This document shows, piece by piece, positions 1 through 10,922 of a DNA stretch of 64,000 nt (position 1 is its first letter; each line of letters opens with the position of its first letter). The stretch spans positions 104,380,501 to 104,444,500 of the forward strand of contig NC_091117.1 in NCBI RefSeq assembly GCF_040183065.1. Direction: 5' to 3'. The DNA is from Periplaneta americana (Eukaryota; Arthropoda; Insecta; Blattodea; Blattidae). A program made the position numbers and the translations under genes. Below the pieces are notes generated by a model. The model worked only from the letters and a program-made list of their open reading frames with translations. It was not told where the DNA came from and did no database searches.

Positions 1-776
1 ATACAAATCTACACGCTTTGAACGATATGTGCCAAAGTTTGCACATTTAACCTTCATAACCAAGAGAAAAACATAGACTATATTAAAATTGTACAAATGG
101 ACGTTACATTAATAAAAAATAGAAATAAATACGATCAAACATTCATATGTAATACTAAAATGCTATCTTCTATAGTCATTTGTTTTTTTATTATTGTCTT
201 TTGTATTCAACATCGACTTTCACGAGGCCATGGAAATTATAACACGAATAACTTTGTTGGTACACATCATGAAGGCTAAAACTAGATAATTCGTACAATA
301 AATATCTTTACGCAGTCCAGGGCCGTATTATGAATTTCTCGATGCAGTTGTAGATAGTGAGCAGGCTGTGTTTTATCCAACTGAATTCTAGAATTCCTTC
401 AAACTACAAGGATTGCTATCACATAATTTACTTAATCATGAATAACCAGAAGTACTATTGCGAAATATTAACCCACCAAAATTATGCACCAACATAAATT
501 GGTGTGAAGAACTCATGCGAAACGTAATAGAAGTCGCAATATTAACTGAAAAAAACGAAAGGAGAAGATATTTTTATCTCACGTATTGCTATGATACCCA
601 TTCCATTTAATGCAATTGCAATTTCAGTGCGACTAGCATTTGTAATGACCATATTAAAATGATGCTCAAGGATAGTACCTCAAAGTTGACTTAAAACTGC
701 GTGTTTTTCACATCCTCGAAAAAAATACACATATCAAAAAGCAATTCAATGATGTTTCTGTCATGTTGCTAATGTA

Positions 777-1904
777 TAGACTTCGTGGAACTGCCACGAG
801 ATTCGCAAGGTTTACTGTGCACGCGGTATAGACTGTATGAGAAGGGGACGTGTCTCTGATGTAAACACTGAGCAGTATACTGCGGTTACAATAAAACCTG
901 TATCCTGCATTCAAGAAATATAATGAATGATCATTGAAGTAGGAAATGTCTAAACATGTAAATACACAATTATTTTATAGTGAGATATATTAACTCTTAA
1001 AATTTAATGTAAGATACATAATCCTTGAATATGTACATTACAGTAAAGAGTTATGTACATTTTGAGCGACTGAAAAGTAACCTCCTCCGATAGTCACTTA
1101 AACAGTTTTTAGATTGGGAAAATGTACTTTCAACATCACACGATGTAATACGTGCATATTTGAAGAAAAGGCACTACTTTTTAGTACACCAACTTCAGAC
1201 GTCTTGTCGTGACCTGATAGTACATCATTTATAATACGAAGTTGTGAATAGGCAGAATTTTTAGCAATAATGTTTCTCAACTTACATTTCACTTTTTCTG
1301 AAATTAGTGAATTGTTATTTTGGATAATGGTTTGTGATACTTTTAATCCACTATATGAAGGGCTTCTGAGTGTTGTATTTAGACGATTCTAACAGGATGA
1401 TGCTTTTGGACACGATTTTAAAATTAGAATCAATGACAAAATATCTTTCAATAGCTGTTCAGAAAGCAATGATTTTACAGCTGCAACAGCGGAACTGTCT
1501 GTGCTATCCAATGCATCAATTCCCTCCATTATTTTTCCATAATGTTCTGCATAATAATTAACATAATTCAACCACGTTCCCCAACGGGTCAAGACTGGCT
1601 GCGGGGGTAAGGTTATTCCAGGAGTTTTTTTTTTGGAACAGCAACACTCCCATTGTAGTATGTTTGATTGAATTCTTGTCTGCACTGAACAAATTTTAAA
1701 CTTTGACTATTCCAACCACAGTAATGCAAAAACAAGTGCTTACATAGGTATACATTAGCTGTAGCTGCTCTATCTATTTGGACAGGTCACAACTCTTAAC
1801 ATGAACTGCTTATACTACCAGACCGGGCGGTCGCTCACCTCCTCTATACTACCGTACATCGGCAACCTGATAGCATGCTGCGTGTGGCAATTCAACGAAG
1901 TCTA
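777..1904 (-). mobile_element. internally deleted hAT transposon inserted in the left foldback arm
   Basis: The ends are terminal inverted repeats (TIRs) starting TAGACTTCGT, with 19 of the first 21 positions matching between the ends. The element is flanked by a perfect 8-bp TSD, ctaatgta, at 769-776 and 1905-1912. The uninterrupted right arm of the foldback (about 3825) shows the empty site, which independently confirms both boundaries. An 8-bp TSD and the encoded C-terminal hAT fragment fix the superfamily. At 1128 bp it lacks most of the transposase and is non-autonomous. Confidence 0.9.
1098..1685 (-). pseudogene. hAT transposase C-terminal remnant
   Basis: Two minus-strand reading frames (1685-1389 and 1292-1098) hold consecutive parts of a hAT-like protein. 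The upstream part has the stretch PVLTRWGTWLNYVNYYAEHY, which I recognise from insect and other animal hAT-derived proteins just before the dimerisation region. The downstream part (CKLRNIIAKNSAYSQLRIIN) belongs to the C-terminal region. The frame breaks between them and again after position ~1150, where the expected ERTFS-type dimerisation motif is garbled. The N-terminal zinc finger and most of the catalytic domain are missing. It lies wholly inside the 777-1904 element and should be inactive. Confidence 0.7.
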
Positions 1905-2379
1905 CTAATGTAGTATGTGAATGTACGTAAGCCGACTGAAAATAGTATTTTATAAATTCTAAAATATACGTCTCTCAAGTTCATTTCCGAAAATATATTA
2001 GTGCGAAATTCTATCTGTATAATCACGTTGCAAATGTAGTATGTTATGCGTTGTGGAAATAACAATCTCTTAATTTCTAAAATACCGTTAAGCCTATACG
2101 TCCCTCAGAATATTAGTCTTTATCTTAAAAAAATGACTTAGCTATTGCAAGTTTATATTTTATCTGTATTCAGTGTATAAAATAAGAATTAATATAATAC
2201 TGTGTTCTGAATTTGTGAGATACAGTTTTCCAAGTCATATTAAAAAAAACTGGGTATGATATAAGTGGGTGTACAGCGCTCAAGGGGTAAAAAATCTTCC
2301 AATATAAATTAAATTATATATGTACATATTGATTCGATGCTGAAACTGATCAGAAAGAGGAAAAGGAATCGTATTTTCG

Positions 2380-2490
2380 TTGGGTTTTACTTTGTTCATA
2401 GTTTGATTTTTCTATTATTTTATTTGTATTTCTGGTGGTGTGGAAGAGAAGGCCTAATGGCCTTAACTACACCAGAATAAATAAATAAAA
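2380..2490 (+). repeat. possible non-LTR retrotransposon 3' tail (left copy)
   Basis: The stretch contains a GGTGTGGAAGAGAAGGCC block followed by GGCCTTAACTAC and ends in AATAAATAAATAAA. This looks like the 3' end of a non-LTR element with a short tandem tail. The reverse complement lies at 2826-2950, as part of the large inverted repeat. Family assignment is from memory of similar insect tails and is tentative. Confidence 0.4.
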
Positions 2491-2786
2491 ACAAATAAAT
2501 ATATAAATTAAAAAAACCTTGAACGTCAGGCACATGATGACATGTTTTCTTTTCGGTGCCTGATTTACAACTGTTTTAAATTGAGTTAACACTGGCAGGC
2601 ATTTCGCTAAGGAGTTCATCAATTCATGTAAGTGACGTTAAGTGAAGATTAATCTTAGCTTAGTAAAGGCAATTCGTTTTGGTTGTCTGTAGTTAAGTTT
2701 CCGAGATTTCCGAAATTACAATAAGCAGTTTAATTGAAAACAGAAGCAGGAAGAAAAGCCCGTGCAAAGCCGGGTGCTTTTAGCTA

Positions 2787-2821
<35 letters not shown>

Positions 2822-2825
2822 TACA

Positions 2826-2950
2826 TATATGTTTATTTATTTATTCTGGCGTAATTAAGGCCATCAGGCCTTCTCTTCTACATCACCAGAAATACAAATA
2901 AAATAATAAAGAAACCAAACTATAAATAAAGTAAAACCAAACGAACATAT
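2826..2950 (-). repeat. possible non-LTR retrotransposon 3' tail (right, inverted copy)
   Basis: Inverted counterpart of 2380-2490, starting with TTTATTTATTTATTCTGGCG and containing AAGGCCATCAGGCCTTCTCT. It sits just right of the ~320-bp spacer (about 2500-2825) of the large inverted repeat. The spacer contains a (TA)n run at about 2790-2816. Confidence 0.4.
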
Positions 2951-4656
2951 AATATACAGGCTACAGTCATACAAACTTTAAATGAATTAGCATTGTCTTG
3001 AAGTTCAGCAAAACAAAGATGCACTCCTCGGTCCCTATAGGCCCACTTGGCATTGTATCAGTGTTCTACAGATCTTACATTTCATCTCTGCCGGTCAGTG
3101 ACTGTTAAATTTCAAGTGGCTTATCTTAGTCATGGGAGTCAAGGTATTGAAAAGCATTACAATCTTTCTGCCGTCTCCTTTCCTCCCCCGCAAATGTGAC
3201 GTTGCACAGAGGCAGAGATAAAATAATTATAAGGTCTGTACATTGATCTGAACCTGTGCATTTCACGTAATTTCGTGTCTGTGTGTGCTTTCACTTGCAT
3301 TTCAGAGACAGCTGACAATAAACAGGGAATTCCCTTGTTCCCAGTCTGAACCCGTTGGGGTGTCATCGAGAGCCAAAATTTCTCTCTCTATCGATCATAT
3401 CAAAGAATCAATATATATGTATATAATTTAACTTATATTGAAAGATTTTTTACCCTTAACCGCTGTACGCCTATTTTTTTTAATATGACTTGAGAAACTA
3501 TATCTCACAAATTCAGAACATATTATATTAATTCTTATTTTATACACAGAATACAGATACAATATAAATTCGCAATAAGTCATTTTTTAACGTAAATACT
3601 AATATTCTCAGGGACGTCTATACCGGATTTTATTTTTTAGAAATTAAGAGATTGTTATTTCCACAACGCATAACATACTACAGTGGCAACGTGATTATGT
3701 AGCTAGAATTTCGTAGTAACACATTTTCTGACATGAACAACAATATTTTAAGAAACGTATATTTTAGAATTAATACAGTGTTAAATTCAGTCGCCTTACG
3801 TACACTCACATACTACATTAGCAATATGACAAAAGTATCATTGAATGGCTTTTTGATGTGTGTAAATTTTTTCCCTACTTCTTTGTATAAAATATAGTTA
3901 AGAATGTGAAAAACACGCAGTTTTTAAGTTAATGTCTCCTACTTTGAGCGACTGTCCTTGATCATAATTTTAATACGGCCATTACAAATGCTAGTCGCAC
4001 TGAAATTGCAATTACTTAAAATCGAAAGGGATGTTAGTGGGTATCATAGGAATACGTGAGATAAAAACATCTTTTCGTTTTGTTTTTCCAGTTAAAATTT
4101 CTACGTTTCGAATGAGTTTTTTTCACACCAATTCTTGCTCCATTGCATGATTTTGGTGGGTCAATATTTCGCAATAGTACTATTGGTGATTCAGTATCAA
4201 GTATTAAAACAATTATATGGTAGCAATCCTTGTAGTCTCAAAGAATTCAAGAATTCAGATGAATAAAACACAGCTTGCTTACTATCTACAACTGCATCGA
4301 GAAATTCATAATATGGTCCTGGACTGCGTAAAGATATTTATTGCATGAATTGCCTAGATTTTAGTCTTCATGCTGTATCAATAATGTTATTTAATTTCGT
4401 GTTATAATTCCATGGCCTCGTGAAAGTCGATGTTGAATACAACAGACAATAATAAAAAACAATTGACTATAGAAGATTGCAATTCAGTATGAAACATAAA
4501 TGTTTGATCGTACTTATTTGTATTTTTTTTATTGTTTAATTAATTTAACGTCCATTTGGACAATTTTAATGTAGCCTATGTTTTTCTCCTGGTTATGAAG
4601 GTTAAATGTGCAAACTTTGGCACATATCGGTCAAAGCGTGTAGATTTGTATAGAGA

Positions 4657-4760
4657 ACATACATACATACATACATACATACATACATACATACATACAT
4701 ACATACATACATACATACATACATACATACATACATACATACATACATACATACATACAT
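4657..4760. repeat. (ACAT)n microsatellite, about 26 units
   Basis: An uninterrupted ACAT tetranucleotide run starts 5 bases after the right end of the inverted-repeat element. The nearly pure array suggests recent expansion. Any reading frame across it is just repeated tetranucleotide. Confidence 0.95.
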
Positions 4761-5311
4761 GCCCACATTCACTTTTATATATTAGATATCATAAGAAAAA
4801 ATCTAAGATAATATTTTATCTGAAACAGCGTATACGAGATTCTAAAAATGTGTTTAGGCCTATATCTTTTTAACCTGGCGTGATAGAAGATTTCTTTGGC
4901 GATTTTCAAAGTGAACGCACCTTATTCGTTAAAAATCACCGATTTTTATTGTGGAGGTATGACAAAACATTTTTTTCTAGGTAATGTCTCAAAATTGACA
5001 ATATCAGTGGTTTCCGGCTAAACACAGTCTTGTTTTACAATCAGTAGAGTGGTATGAAGAATTGAATTTTATAATGTGAGTATATTTATGTGCGATTCGC
5101 AACACTGACTATTATCTTCGTCATCTATTCATAGAAGTAATAACTAAAGAAGTCATACTTACACCAACAAATTATCGATCACTATCGATTAGTCGCAACC
5201 ATGCGGAAAAATGGCTCCGAAGGGCCACTGCACTCAAAGCCTCCTTACCTCACTCCACCGACCATCTCCTCTGCCTGGTGCTTCGTAGACACGCTTCATT
5301 CAGTGGCGGGT
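4761..5311. other. no gene recognised
   Basis: AT-rich unique-looking sequence. I see no coding signal, TIR pair or structured RNA. Confidence 0.5.
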
Positions 5312-5506
5312 ATGGCTTCGATCTCGGGACGCCAGTTTCAGGAAGAATGGCAGAAAGAGTTATAAACTTACAAAAAGAAAAATGTCTGCTGCTTAATATG
5401 TGGGTTTAAACTTGCGCATATAAAACGCTTCAATATTAAACGTCACTTTGATCGGAAGCATAAAGCGGACTTTGGTGAGCTTACAAGTATTTATTTACAA
5501 TTTTAA
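5312..5506 (+). pseudogene. zinc-finger (BED/C2H2-like) N-terminal fragment, probably transposon-derived
   Basis: From the ATG at 5312 the frame reads MASISGRQFQEEWQKEL, a stop (TAA), then a finger C-x2-C...H-x4-H within VCCLICGFKLAHIK...FNIKRHFDRKHK. This resembles the N-terminal finger of ZBED/GTF2IRD2-type hAT-derived proteins. The in-frame stop makes it a pseudogene unless the frame opens further upstream. The sequence after the finger (GACTTTG|GTGAGC at about 5468-5480) looks like a splice donor, so a host exon cannot be excluded. No downstream hAT domain follows; the next 250 bp have no clear continuation before the mariner-like element at 5760. Confidence 0.45.
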
Positions 5507-5759
5507 AAGCTATTTTCGTAATATTTGTGAAAAGATACAAATCAAGATATGTTTATGGTATTTTCAGGATTTAGTTACCTATTATTTTATTAAGTAACTA
5601 TCTGAAACTGAACTTCCTTATTTAAAACTTTCAATGTTTATTAGGCCTACTTCATGCGTTCTCTTTCCAAGAAAGATCTTCAGAAGTAACCGCAATGGAC
5701 AAGGAGATGTGTCTGTCCAATAATCCATTTGTATTTACCCAAGCAGCAGAGCCACTATA

Positions 5760-7247
5760 CAGGGTGTTTAAAAAATATGGGGCATAATTTCAGGTATGTA
5801 TTTCCCACATGTAGACAATCAAAATAGTTCATTACAACATGTGTCCGGAAATGCTTCATTTCCGAGTTATGGCCTTCACAACATTGAAATTCACCGGAAC
5901 GTTTTTCTTTCCGCACGTCGTTGTCATTACAGAAGATGTTCAAAATGTCCACCTCCTGCTTGAATACAGACCTCACATCGATGTCTCATTGACCTGCGAA
6001 CACGATCCCAAACTCCAGGAGTATTGCGTATGTCCTCAGAACATGCCACAATTCGATTCCGAAGGGATTCCAAATCAGGCACCGGAGACGAATAAACCAA
6101 TGATTTTAAATGGTCCCACAAGTAGAAACCGAGAGGGTTCAGATCAGGTGAGCGTGGAGGCCATGCAATTGGGCCACCTCTACCTATCCATCGATCAGGA
6201 AACCTTCGATCCAAGTACCGGCGAGCCGTACGACTGAAGTGTGCAGGAGCGCCATCATGCAAGAGGTGAATGTGTTGACGATTGATCAGTGGAGTGTCTT
6301 CTAAAACATGAGGTATGGTGTTTTCCAGGAAGTTTGTGTACGCCTGCCCCGTAAGTCTGTTTACATGTACATGGGGTCCAACTAATCGATCACCAATGAT
6401 ACCGGCCCACATGTTGAGGGAGAACCGCACCTGGTGATGAGATGGAACAGTTGCACGTGGGTTTTCATACGCCCATACATGCTGATTGTGGAAATTTGTT
6501 ATGCCATCTAGTGTGAACTGTGCTTCATCTGTAAATAATACTAAGGCAGGAAGTTCGGATTTACACCACACTGCTGCAAGAACCACTGACAGAACCTAAC
6601 TCTTGCAGGGTAATCTGCTGGTGACAGGGCCTATACACGTTGCAAATGATAAGGATACAATTGATACTCTTTCAACAGTCTCCAGAAAGTCGTATGAGGA
6701 ACATTGACTTGCAACGCTACGCTTCGTGTGCTGACAGAAGGAGTCATGTTCACAGGCTCCAGAATCTCCTCCTGTACTTCTGGAGTTGTAGATCTTGGTC
6801 GTCCCCTTCCCAAACCAGGAGAGTTAAATTTTCCATACTCGCACAGACGGTAATGGAGACGTACAAATGTCTTCCGATCTGGACATTGTCGCTGTGGGTA
6901 CCTCTCCTGGTACAAACGACGAGCCAGCGCAGCATTGCCGTCCGCCTTACCGTACATGAAGTGTATGTCTGCCAGCTCTTGATTTGAATACATGTCGCAC
7001 AGTCTACCGCCTACACAACACTGAATATAAGCTTCGCCTCGGAATGAACTGTCAGAGTGCCCTCTTAATGTCTCCTTTGACGGCTACGACCTGCGGAAGG
7101 AAAGACGTTCCGGTGAATTTCAATGTTGTGAAGGCCATAACTCGGAAATAAAGCATTTCCGGACACATGTTGTAATGAACTATTTTGATTGTCTACATGT
7201 GGGAAATACATACCTGAAATTATGCCCCGTATTTTTGAAACACTCTG
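5760..7247 (-). mobile_element. mariner-like (DUF4817-type) DNA transposon with long TIRs
   Basis: The two ends are inverted repeats of ~150 bp: CAGGGTGTTTAAAAAATA... on the left and the reverse complement of ...TTTTTGAAACACTCTG on the right. TA dinucleotides flank it at 5758-5759 and 7248-7249, as expected for Tc1/mariner/IS630 elements. At 1488 bp it is close to full length. The single transposase gene runs on the minus strand and is broken. Confidence 0.9.
5927..6993 (-). pseudogene. mariner-like transposase (DUF4817 N-terminus plus DDE domain), broken
   Basis: The first frame (6993-6631) starts MYSNQELADIHFMYGKADGN and carries the DUF4817 helix-turn-helix region and a GRGRPRST linker. 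After QRV the codon is TAG, and a one-base loss near 6570-6590 shifts the frame. The second frame (to 5927) holds the DDE domain: FTDEAQF (first Asp), LLHDGAPAHF (second Asp) and SPDLNPLGFYLW. In relatives I know, that last motif reads NPLDFYLW, so the third catalytic Asp is Gly here (GGT for GAT). The C-terminus (RHRCEVCIQAGGGHFEHLL) is complete. Nonsense codon, frameshift and a lost catalytic residue together make it dead. Function when intact: cut-and-paste transposition at TA sites. Confidence 0.88.
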
Positions 7248-7799
7248 TAGAGATGCCAAAGAGCACGCCACTAATGTGTTTAGAAGAAATATATTAGATC
7301 TCTTTAAATACCTACCAGACGACCAATTCCATAATCTGCACACATTTACAATGTGTACCGTAGTTTCCCCTAACTATGGTCTACATTTGTCACATTTTTC
7401 TTTGTATATTCAGTCCTATTCATCCAGATTAAGTGAAATTTTGGCTTCGGACTCTTGTATGTTTATATTAAATAAATATTGACATAATATGTGTTTGAAA
7501 TTATTTAATTACAAGTGTTAAAACATAATAAGCATTGGTACATAGATGTATTCTGAGTTGCCCAACTATGGTCCATTCCTATATTCATGCTTGAAAGCAT
7601 GAATGGACTATAGCTGGAGCTGTAATTATTCGTAAATCAATACATTGAGTTTCTAATTTAAGGGTAGAAACATAATCTAGCACAGAAATATTAAAAATGA
7701 ATGAAAGGTACATGGATTCTTTTTATTAGTACACATTATATAAACACTCAATAAACAAGTGAATTCTGAAAGTCATTTTTCTGCAATAATGAACAACTA

Positions 7800-9096
7800 C
7801 ACTCACTGGCAAAAAAAAGGGTTACCTAAATTTTCTCAATTTTTTATGAGGCGAGAATCAGAAAATCCTTTATGAAATGAAGAAAACATTGCTTCCCAGA
7901 AAAAACTTAATTCATTATCATTTGCGCTATTATATTCAACGCCAAACAATGGATATAATTAAAAGGTGTGAAAACTTACAAATTATATGAATTTTCTTCC
8001 AAATTTTCAACTGATTTTGTGGCCACCCAGATGTTGGTAATAGCGGGTATTGCCTCCACGTGACTCTATGACTGTTACCATTCGCCGATTCAACCCTTCG
8101 ATCAGATTCTGGATGTCAGTCTGGTCGATTCTATTCCATTCTGTACTTAGAACATTTCGGAGCTGCTGTAAGTTGCTGTGAGGAGTTACACGACTTCTAA
8201 CTCGCTTCCCTAGCATTTCTCACACATGTTCAATAGAGTTTATATCAGGACTCTTGCTGGCCATGTCATCCTATTCAATCCAACGTCGTGAAGGAACTCA
8301 TCCACGATTCTTGTAGCATGAGGGCAAGCATTGTCATGCATTAACAGGAACATTCCACCAATAAGTGGGGCATATGGTACCACATGTTAAATTAGACTTT
8401 CTTCGATGTATCTTGGAGCAGTCAAAGCACCTCCATTAATGAAAACAAGTTCTGTGTGAGCTTCATACGAAATGCCACTCCATACCATTACTGATCCACC
8501 TTGGAAACTGACACGTGAACTGAAGTTACATGAAGAAAAGTTCTCCTTCTCTTCTGGTATCAATAGCTGTGGAATGGCGATTTCTTAATGTGTTTAGGTC
8601 AATAAAATGGTCGTCACGAGCCGAAGTTACTCGTTTTCTCCCTGAACCGGGTCTCCTGGAATAACCTCCTGTCTCTCTAAAGCGATGGTACACTCGTTGT
8701 ACGGTCGATCGAGGAATCCCAAGAACTGCAGGCACATAACGCTGACTATTCCCACCTTCTATCAATGCAACCACTTTTGCTGAATGGGTAGGACTTAGTG
8801 ACATTTGTATACAATGAAGTACTCCAATACTGCCTCAAAAGAGCTTACCAGTCTGTAGGCATCTTCAGCTTAGCTTGAAATGAGTCCGAGAAGTTTACAC
8901 ACAATATTACAAAAAGAACGAATCTTCTTTTCAGATCATTGTTGGCTATTACGTATTCAGTATTACATTGTTACGTATCACAAAATAAATTAATAACTAA
9001 ATGAACCTCAGCACACCTACAATTATTTAGAAAATTCTACAATTTTCAAAAATTTTAAAGAAAATGTAGTTGGCCCGGTTTTTTCGCAGGTGAGTG
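7800..9096 (-). mobile_element. Tc1-like transposon nested in the pogo-like element
   Basis: TIRs begin CACTCACTGGCAAAAAAA (left) and CACTCACCTGCGAAAAAA (right, reverse complement). TA target duplications lie at 7798-7799 and 9097-9098. It is 1297 bp long with a single degraded transposase gene on the minus strand. It lies between the left terminal region and the surviving coding part of the surrounding element. Confidence 0.88.
8007..8804 (-). pseudogene. Tc1-like transposase, degraded
   Basis: The N-terminal frame (8804-8526) begins MSLSPTHSAKVVALIEGGNS and has the paired-like helix-turn-helix region with VLGIPRSTVQRVYHRF and a GRKRVTS linker. The middle, in shifting frames at about 8520-8230, still shows GGSVMVWSGI, MHDNACPHATRIVDEFL and other DDE-domain pieces. 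The usual SPDLNPIE motif holding the last acidic residue is destroyed by frameshift and a stop. The C-terminal frame (8216-8007) contains QNLIEGLNRRMVTVIESRGG. Several lesions make it inactive. Confidence 0.82.
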
Positions 9097-9176
9097 TATA
9101 TTAAAGAACAAAAGTATGGTATCAAAATAAACATATTCTTAGCAATATATTATGCAAATAAATTCACTGATAATGT

Positions 9177-9700
9177 TTATTTATCGTACTGAGAACAACA
9201 TTCATTAGGCTTATTTCGATCCTTTGAATCTCCACTTCTCTTGTAAATCTGAAATTGAAAATAGATATCTTTTTTCGAGACGCACTTGGGGTCTTCAATT
9301 TGTTTTATTATGTTTTCCTTTCTATAGATTAAAATGTCTTCCATTTCTCGCCACCTCAGTAATTGCCGCTTCTTACTATACATGAAACAACCGCCCCATT
9401 GTTCTTCACTTCCAAAACTTTCCCTGGCCACAATCCCTCCTAATAAGTAACTACCATGTAACTGTGTGCCTTTAGCTTTAATTTAACAGATTTCGTCTTC
9501 TTTTCCATATCTGACTCACTGTCTGTAAATATGGAGAGAACACCGGAAACATCATAATCTGTATCCAATTCAATTTCATCGCTCTCATAGTCCCTTACAG
9601 GGACGGTTGTTTTTCTTCTGCCCTGAAGTTTTCGTTTTACCGGACTATCATTAGTGCTAGTACCATTGATGGTGGAACAGCCTGTTTCTTTGTTTACTTG
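9177..9700 (-). pseudogene. pogo/Tigger-type transposase C-terminal tail
   Basis: Reading the minus strand from about 9690 gives an acidic, Ser/Lys-rich stretch (SDEIELDTDYDVSG) followed by EGLWPGKVLEV...GAVVSCIVRSGNY and then WREMEDILIYRKENIIKQIE...CVSKKDIYF. This order (an SH3-like segment with a PGK motif, then a W-rich stretch ending CVSKKxxY) matches the C-terminal tail of insect Tigger/jerky-like transposases as I know them. Stops and a frameshift near 9380 interrupt it. The DNA-binding and DDE domains that should lie upstream are missing, so the element is non-autonomous. Confidence 0.6.
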
Positions 9701-10451
9701 ACTATAATGTTAAATGGTGTTTTAGAATATACGGAGGTACCGTATTTGCAGAAGTAAATAATACATTGATAACATATTAATGAAACAAATATTTCAAAAT
9801 GAAATACAACTATGGTCCACGAAAAATTGTGGTACATAGTTGAGGACTTACTTCTAGCCTTGAGATTAAACATTTTTCACGTAGAGTCCTTAACCTCTGC
9901 CAGTGTAATTATTACGTGAAAGTAAACACTATATAGCCAGGTTTAATGGTACAAAGAATCATATTTCTATAACGTACCAATTCTACAGAGGAGAGCTTAA
10001 TAAAACAGACAATCACAAACTGAATGATTTCGTGTCTTCACACATTCAATAGAACGATGCACACTGACCTTGTTAAGCATCCATATCATTGTCACGTGTA
10101 ATGGTAAATAGAAGATCTATTGGGAACATAATTCCATCACATTGGCGCCTTAAATGGCAAACACCGAACTCTTGTGGGACTAAGTAGTACATAATGCTTT
10201 TTGGACCATAGTTGGGTGCCTGGACCATAGTTATGGGAAATTACGGTATTGTATTTATGTTTGGCTCAACTTACTGTTGTGAGCAGTTTTTCTTTTCAAA
10301 ATGAATATGACCAAAATTATCTCCAGGTCTAGGATCACAGACATGCATTAATTTCAATATTACGGTTGAGCTGTACTTTATAATATAAATAATAAAAACT
10401 AGCAGTATAGGTCTACAGTAGTAGCCTATTTCGTTTCATTCATATCTCATA

Positions 10452-10640
10452 TATTTTGTTTAATATGTTTTCAAGTTAAATGAAAATGGAGCTTATTTAT
10501 TACTTTCGTGTTTTTAAAAAGAAATAATTGATTATGTTGATTATTATATTGTGTTTAATATGTTTCCATTTAAGTGACAATGGAGCTTAGTTACTTTATT
10601 GGTTTTAAAGAGAAACAATTTATTATGTTGCTTACTATAT
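10452..10640 (+). repeat. two diverged tandem ~100-bp units; a third lies beyond the LINE insertion
   Basis: The unit TGTTTAATATGTTT...AATGGAGCTTA...TTTTAAA...GAAA...TTTATTATGTTG occurs at about 10456 and again at about 10551. A third copy starts at 19080 (TGTTTAATATATTG...AATGGAGCTTTG), directly after the retrotransposon's 3' tail. The non-LTR element therefore landed in or beside a small tandem repeat and split it. Confidence 0.7.
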
Positions 10641-10718
10641 TGCTTATAGGGGTGCAATGGTAAACTCACCTCCTCGTGGTGCACCCTGGAAACGCAAAAG
10701 AGCGGCTAAGTACTCGTA

Positions 10719-10857
10719 TTTGACTATGTTTATGTGTGTGTATTCCGCCTTTGCTTATCATACAATTAAATGAATGAATTAATTAGTCATATTTTCTCAT
10801 TTTCATTTAATTGTATGATAAGCAAAGGCGGAATACACACACATAATCATAGTCAAA
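10719..10857. repeat. near-perfect 53-bp palindrome (foldback insertion)
   Basis: Arms 10722-10773 and 10802-10854 are inverted copies differing at about one position, around a ~28-bp loop. The flanks carry a 12-bp direct repeat, taagtactcgta, at 10707-10718 and 10891-10902. This suggests a small foldback element or a hairpin-mediated insertion upstream of the retrotransposon's first ORF. Confidence 0.8.
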
Positions 10858-10922
10858 TTGTGATAGCTTATCGGTATATCATGAAATTCATAAGTACTCG
10901 TAGTTTACCACGCCTGCAATAA

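Larger units (their letters stand above)
1..4651. mobile_element. large inverted-repeat (foldback-like) element, left arm may extend beyond window
   Basis: The first ~90 bases reappear as reverse complement at about 4560-4651 with only a few mismatches, and the match continues inward: 540-720 pairs with about 3900-4100, 1905-2310 with about 3430-3830, and 2385-2500 with 2826-2950. The arms are imperfect, with substitutions and indels, so this is an aged biological structure rather than an assembly echo. The left arm is lengthened by a clean hAT insertion (777-1904) that the right arm lacks; the right arm has about 450 extra bases around 2965-3410. No credible ORF belongs to the arms. It could be a foldback transposon with ~1.3-1.8 kb arms or an inverted segmental duplication. 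TSDs cannot be tested because the left end is at the window edge. Confidence 0.75.
7358..10246 (-). mobile_element. pogo/Tigger-like DNA transposon, internally deleted, hosting a Tc1 element
   Basis: The left end CCGTAGTTTCCCCTAACTAT pairs with the reverse complement of the right end (CCGTAATTTCCCATAACTAT). TA flanks at 7356-7357 and 10247-10248. Short copies of AACTATGGTCCA or its complement recur near both ends (about 7373, 7562, 9810, 10204, 10222), like subterminal repeats. Without the nested Tc1 (7800-9096) it is ~1.59 kb, too short for a complete pogo element, and only the C-terminal transposase region survives. Confidence 0.75.

Noticed and set aside
97..279. 60-residue frame with a hydrophobic segment near the left edge.
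   Set aside because: Lies in the inverted-repeat arm; the opposite arm does not preserve the frame.
4556..4873. 105-residue frame with repeated YIHT.
   Set aside because: Translation of the (ACAT)n microsatellite.
5641..7345. A host exon interrupted by the mariner-like element (…SNNPFVFTQAAEPL before and DAKEHATNVFRRNILDLFKY after).
   Set aside because: The two sides are not in the same frame once the element and one TA are removed, and neither side matches a family I recognise.
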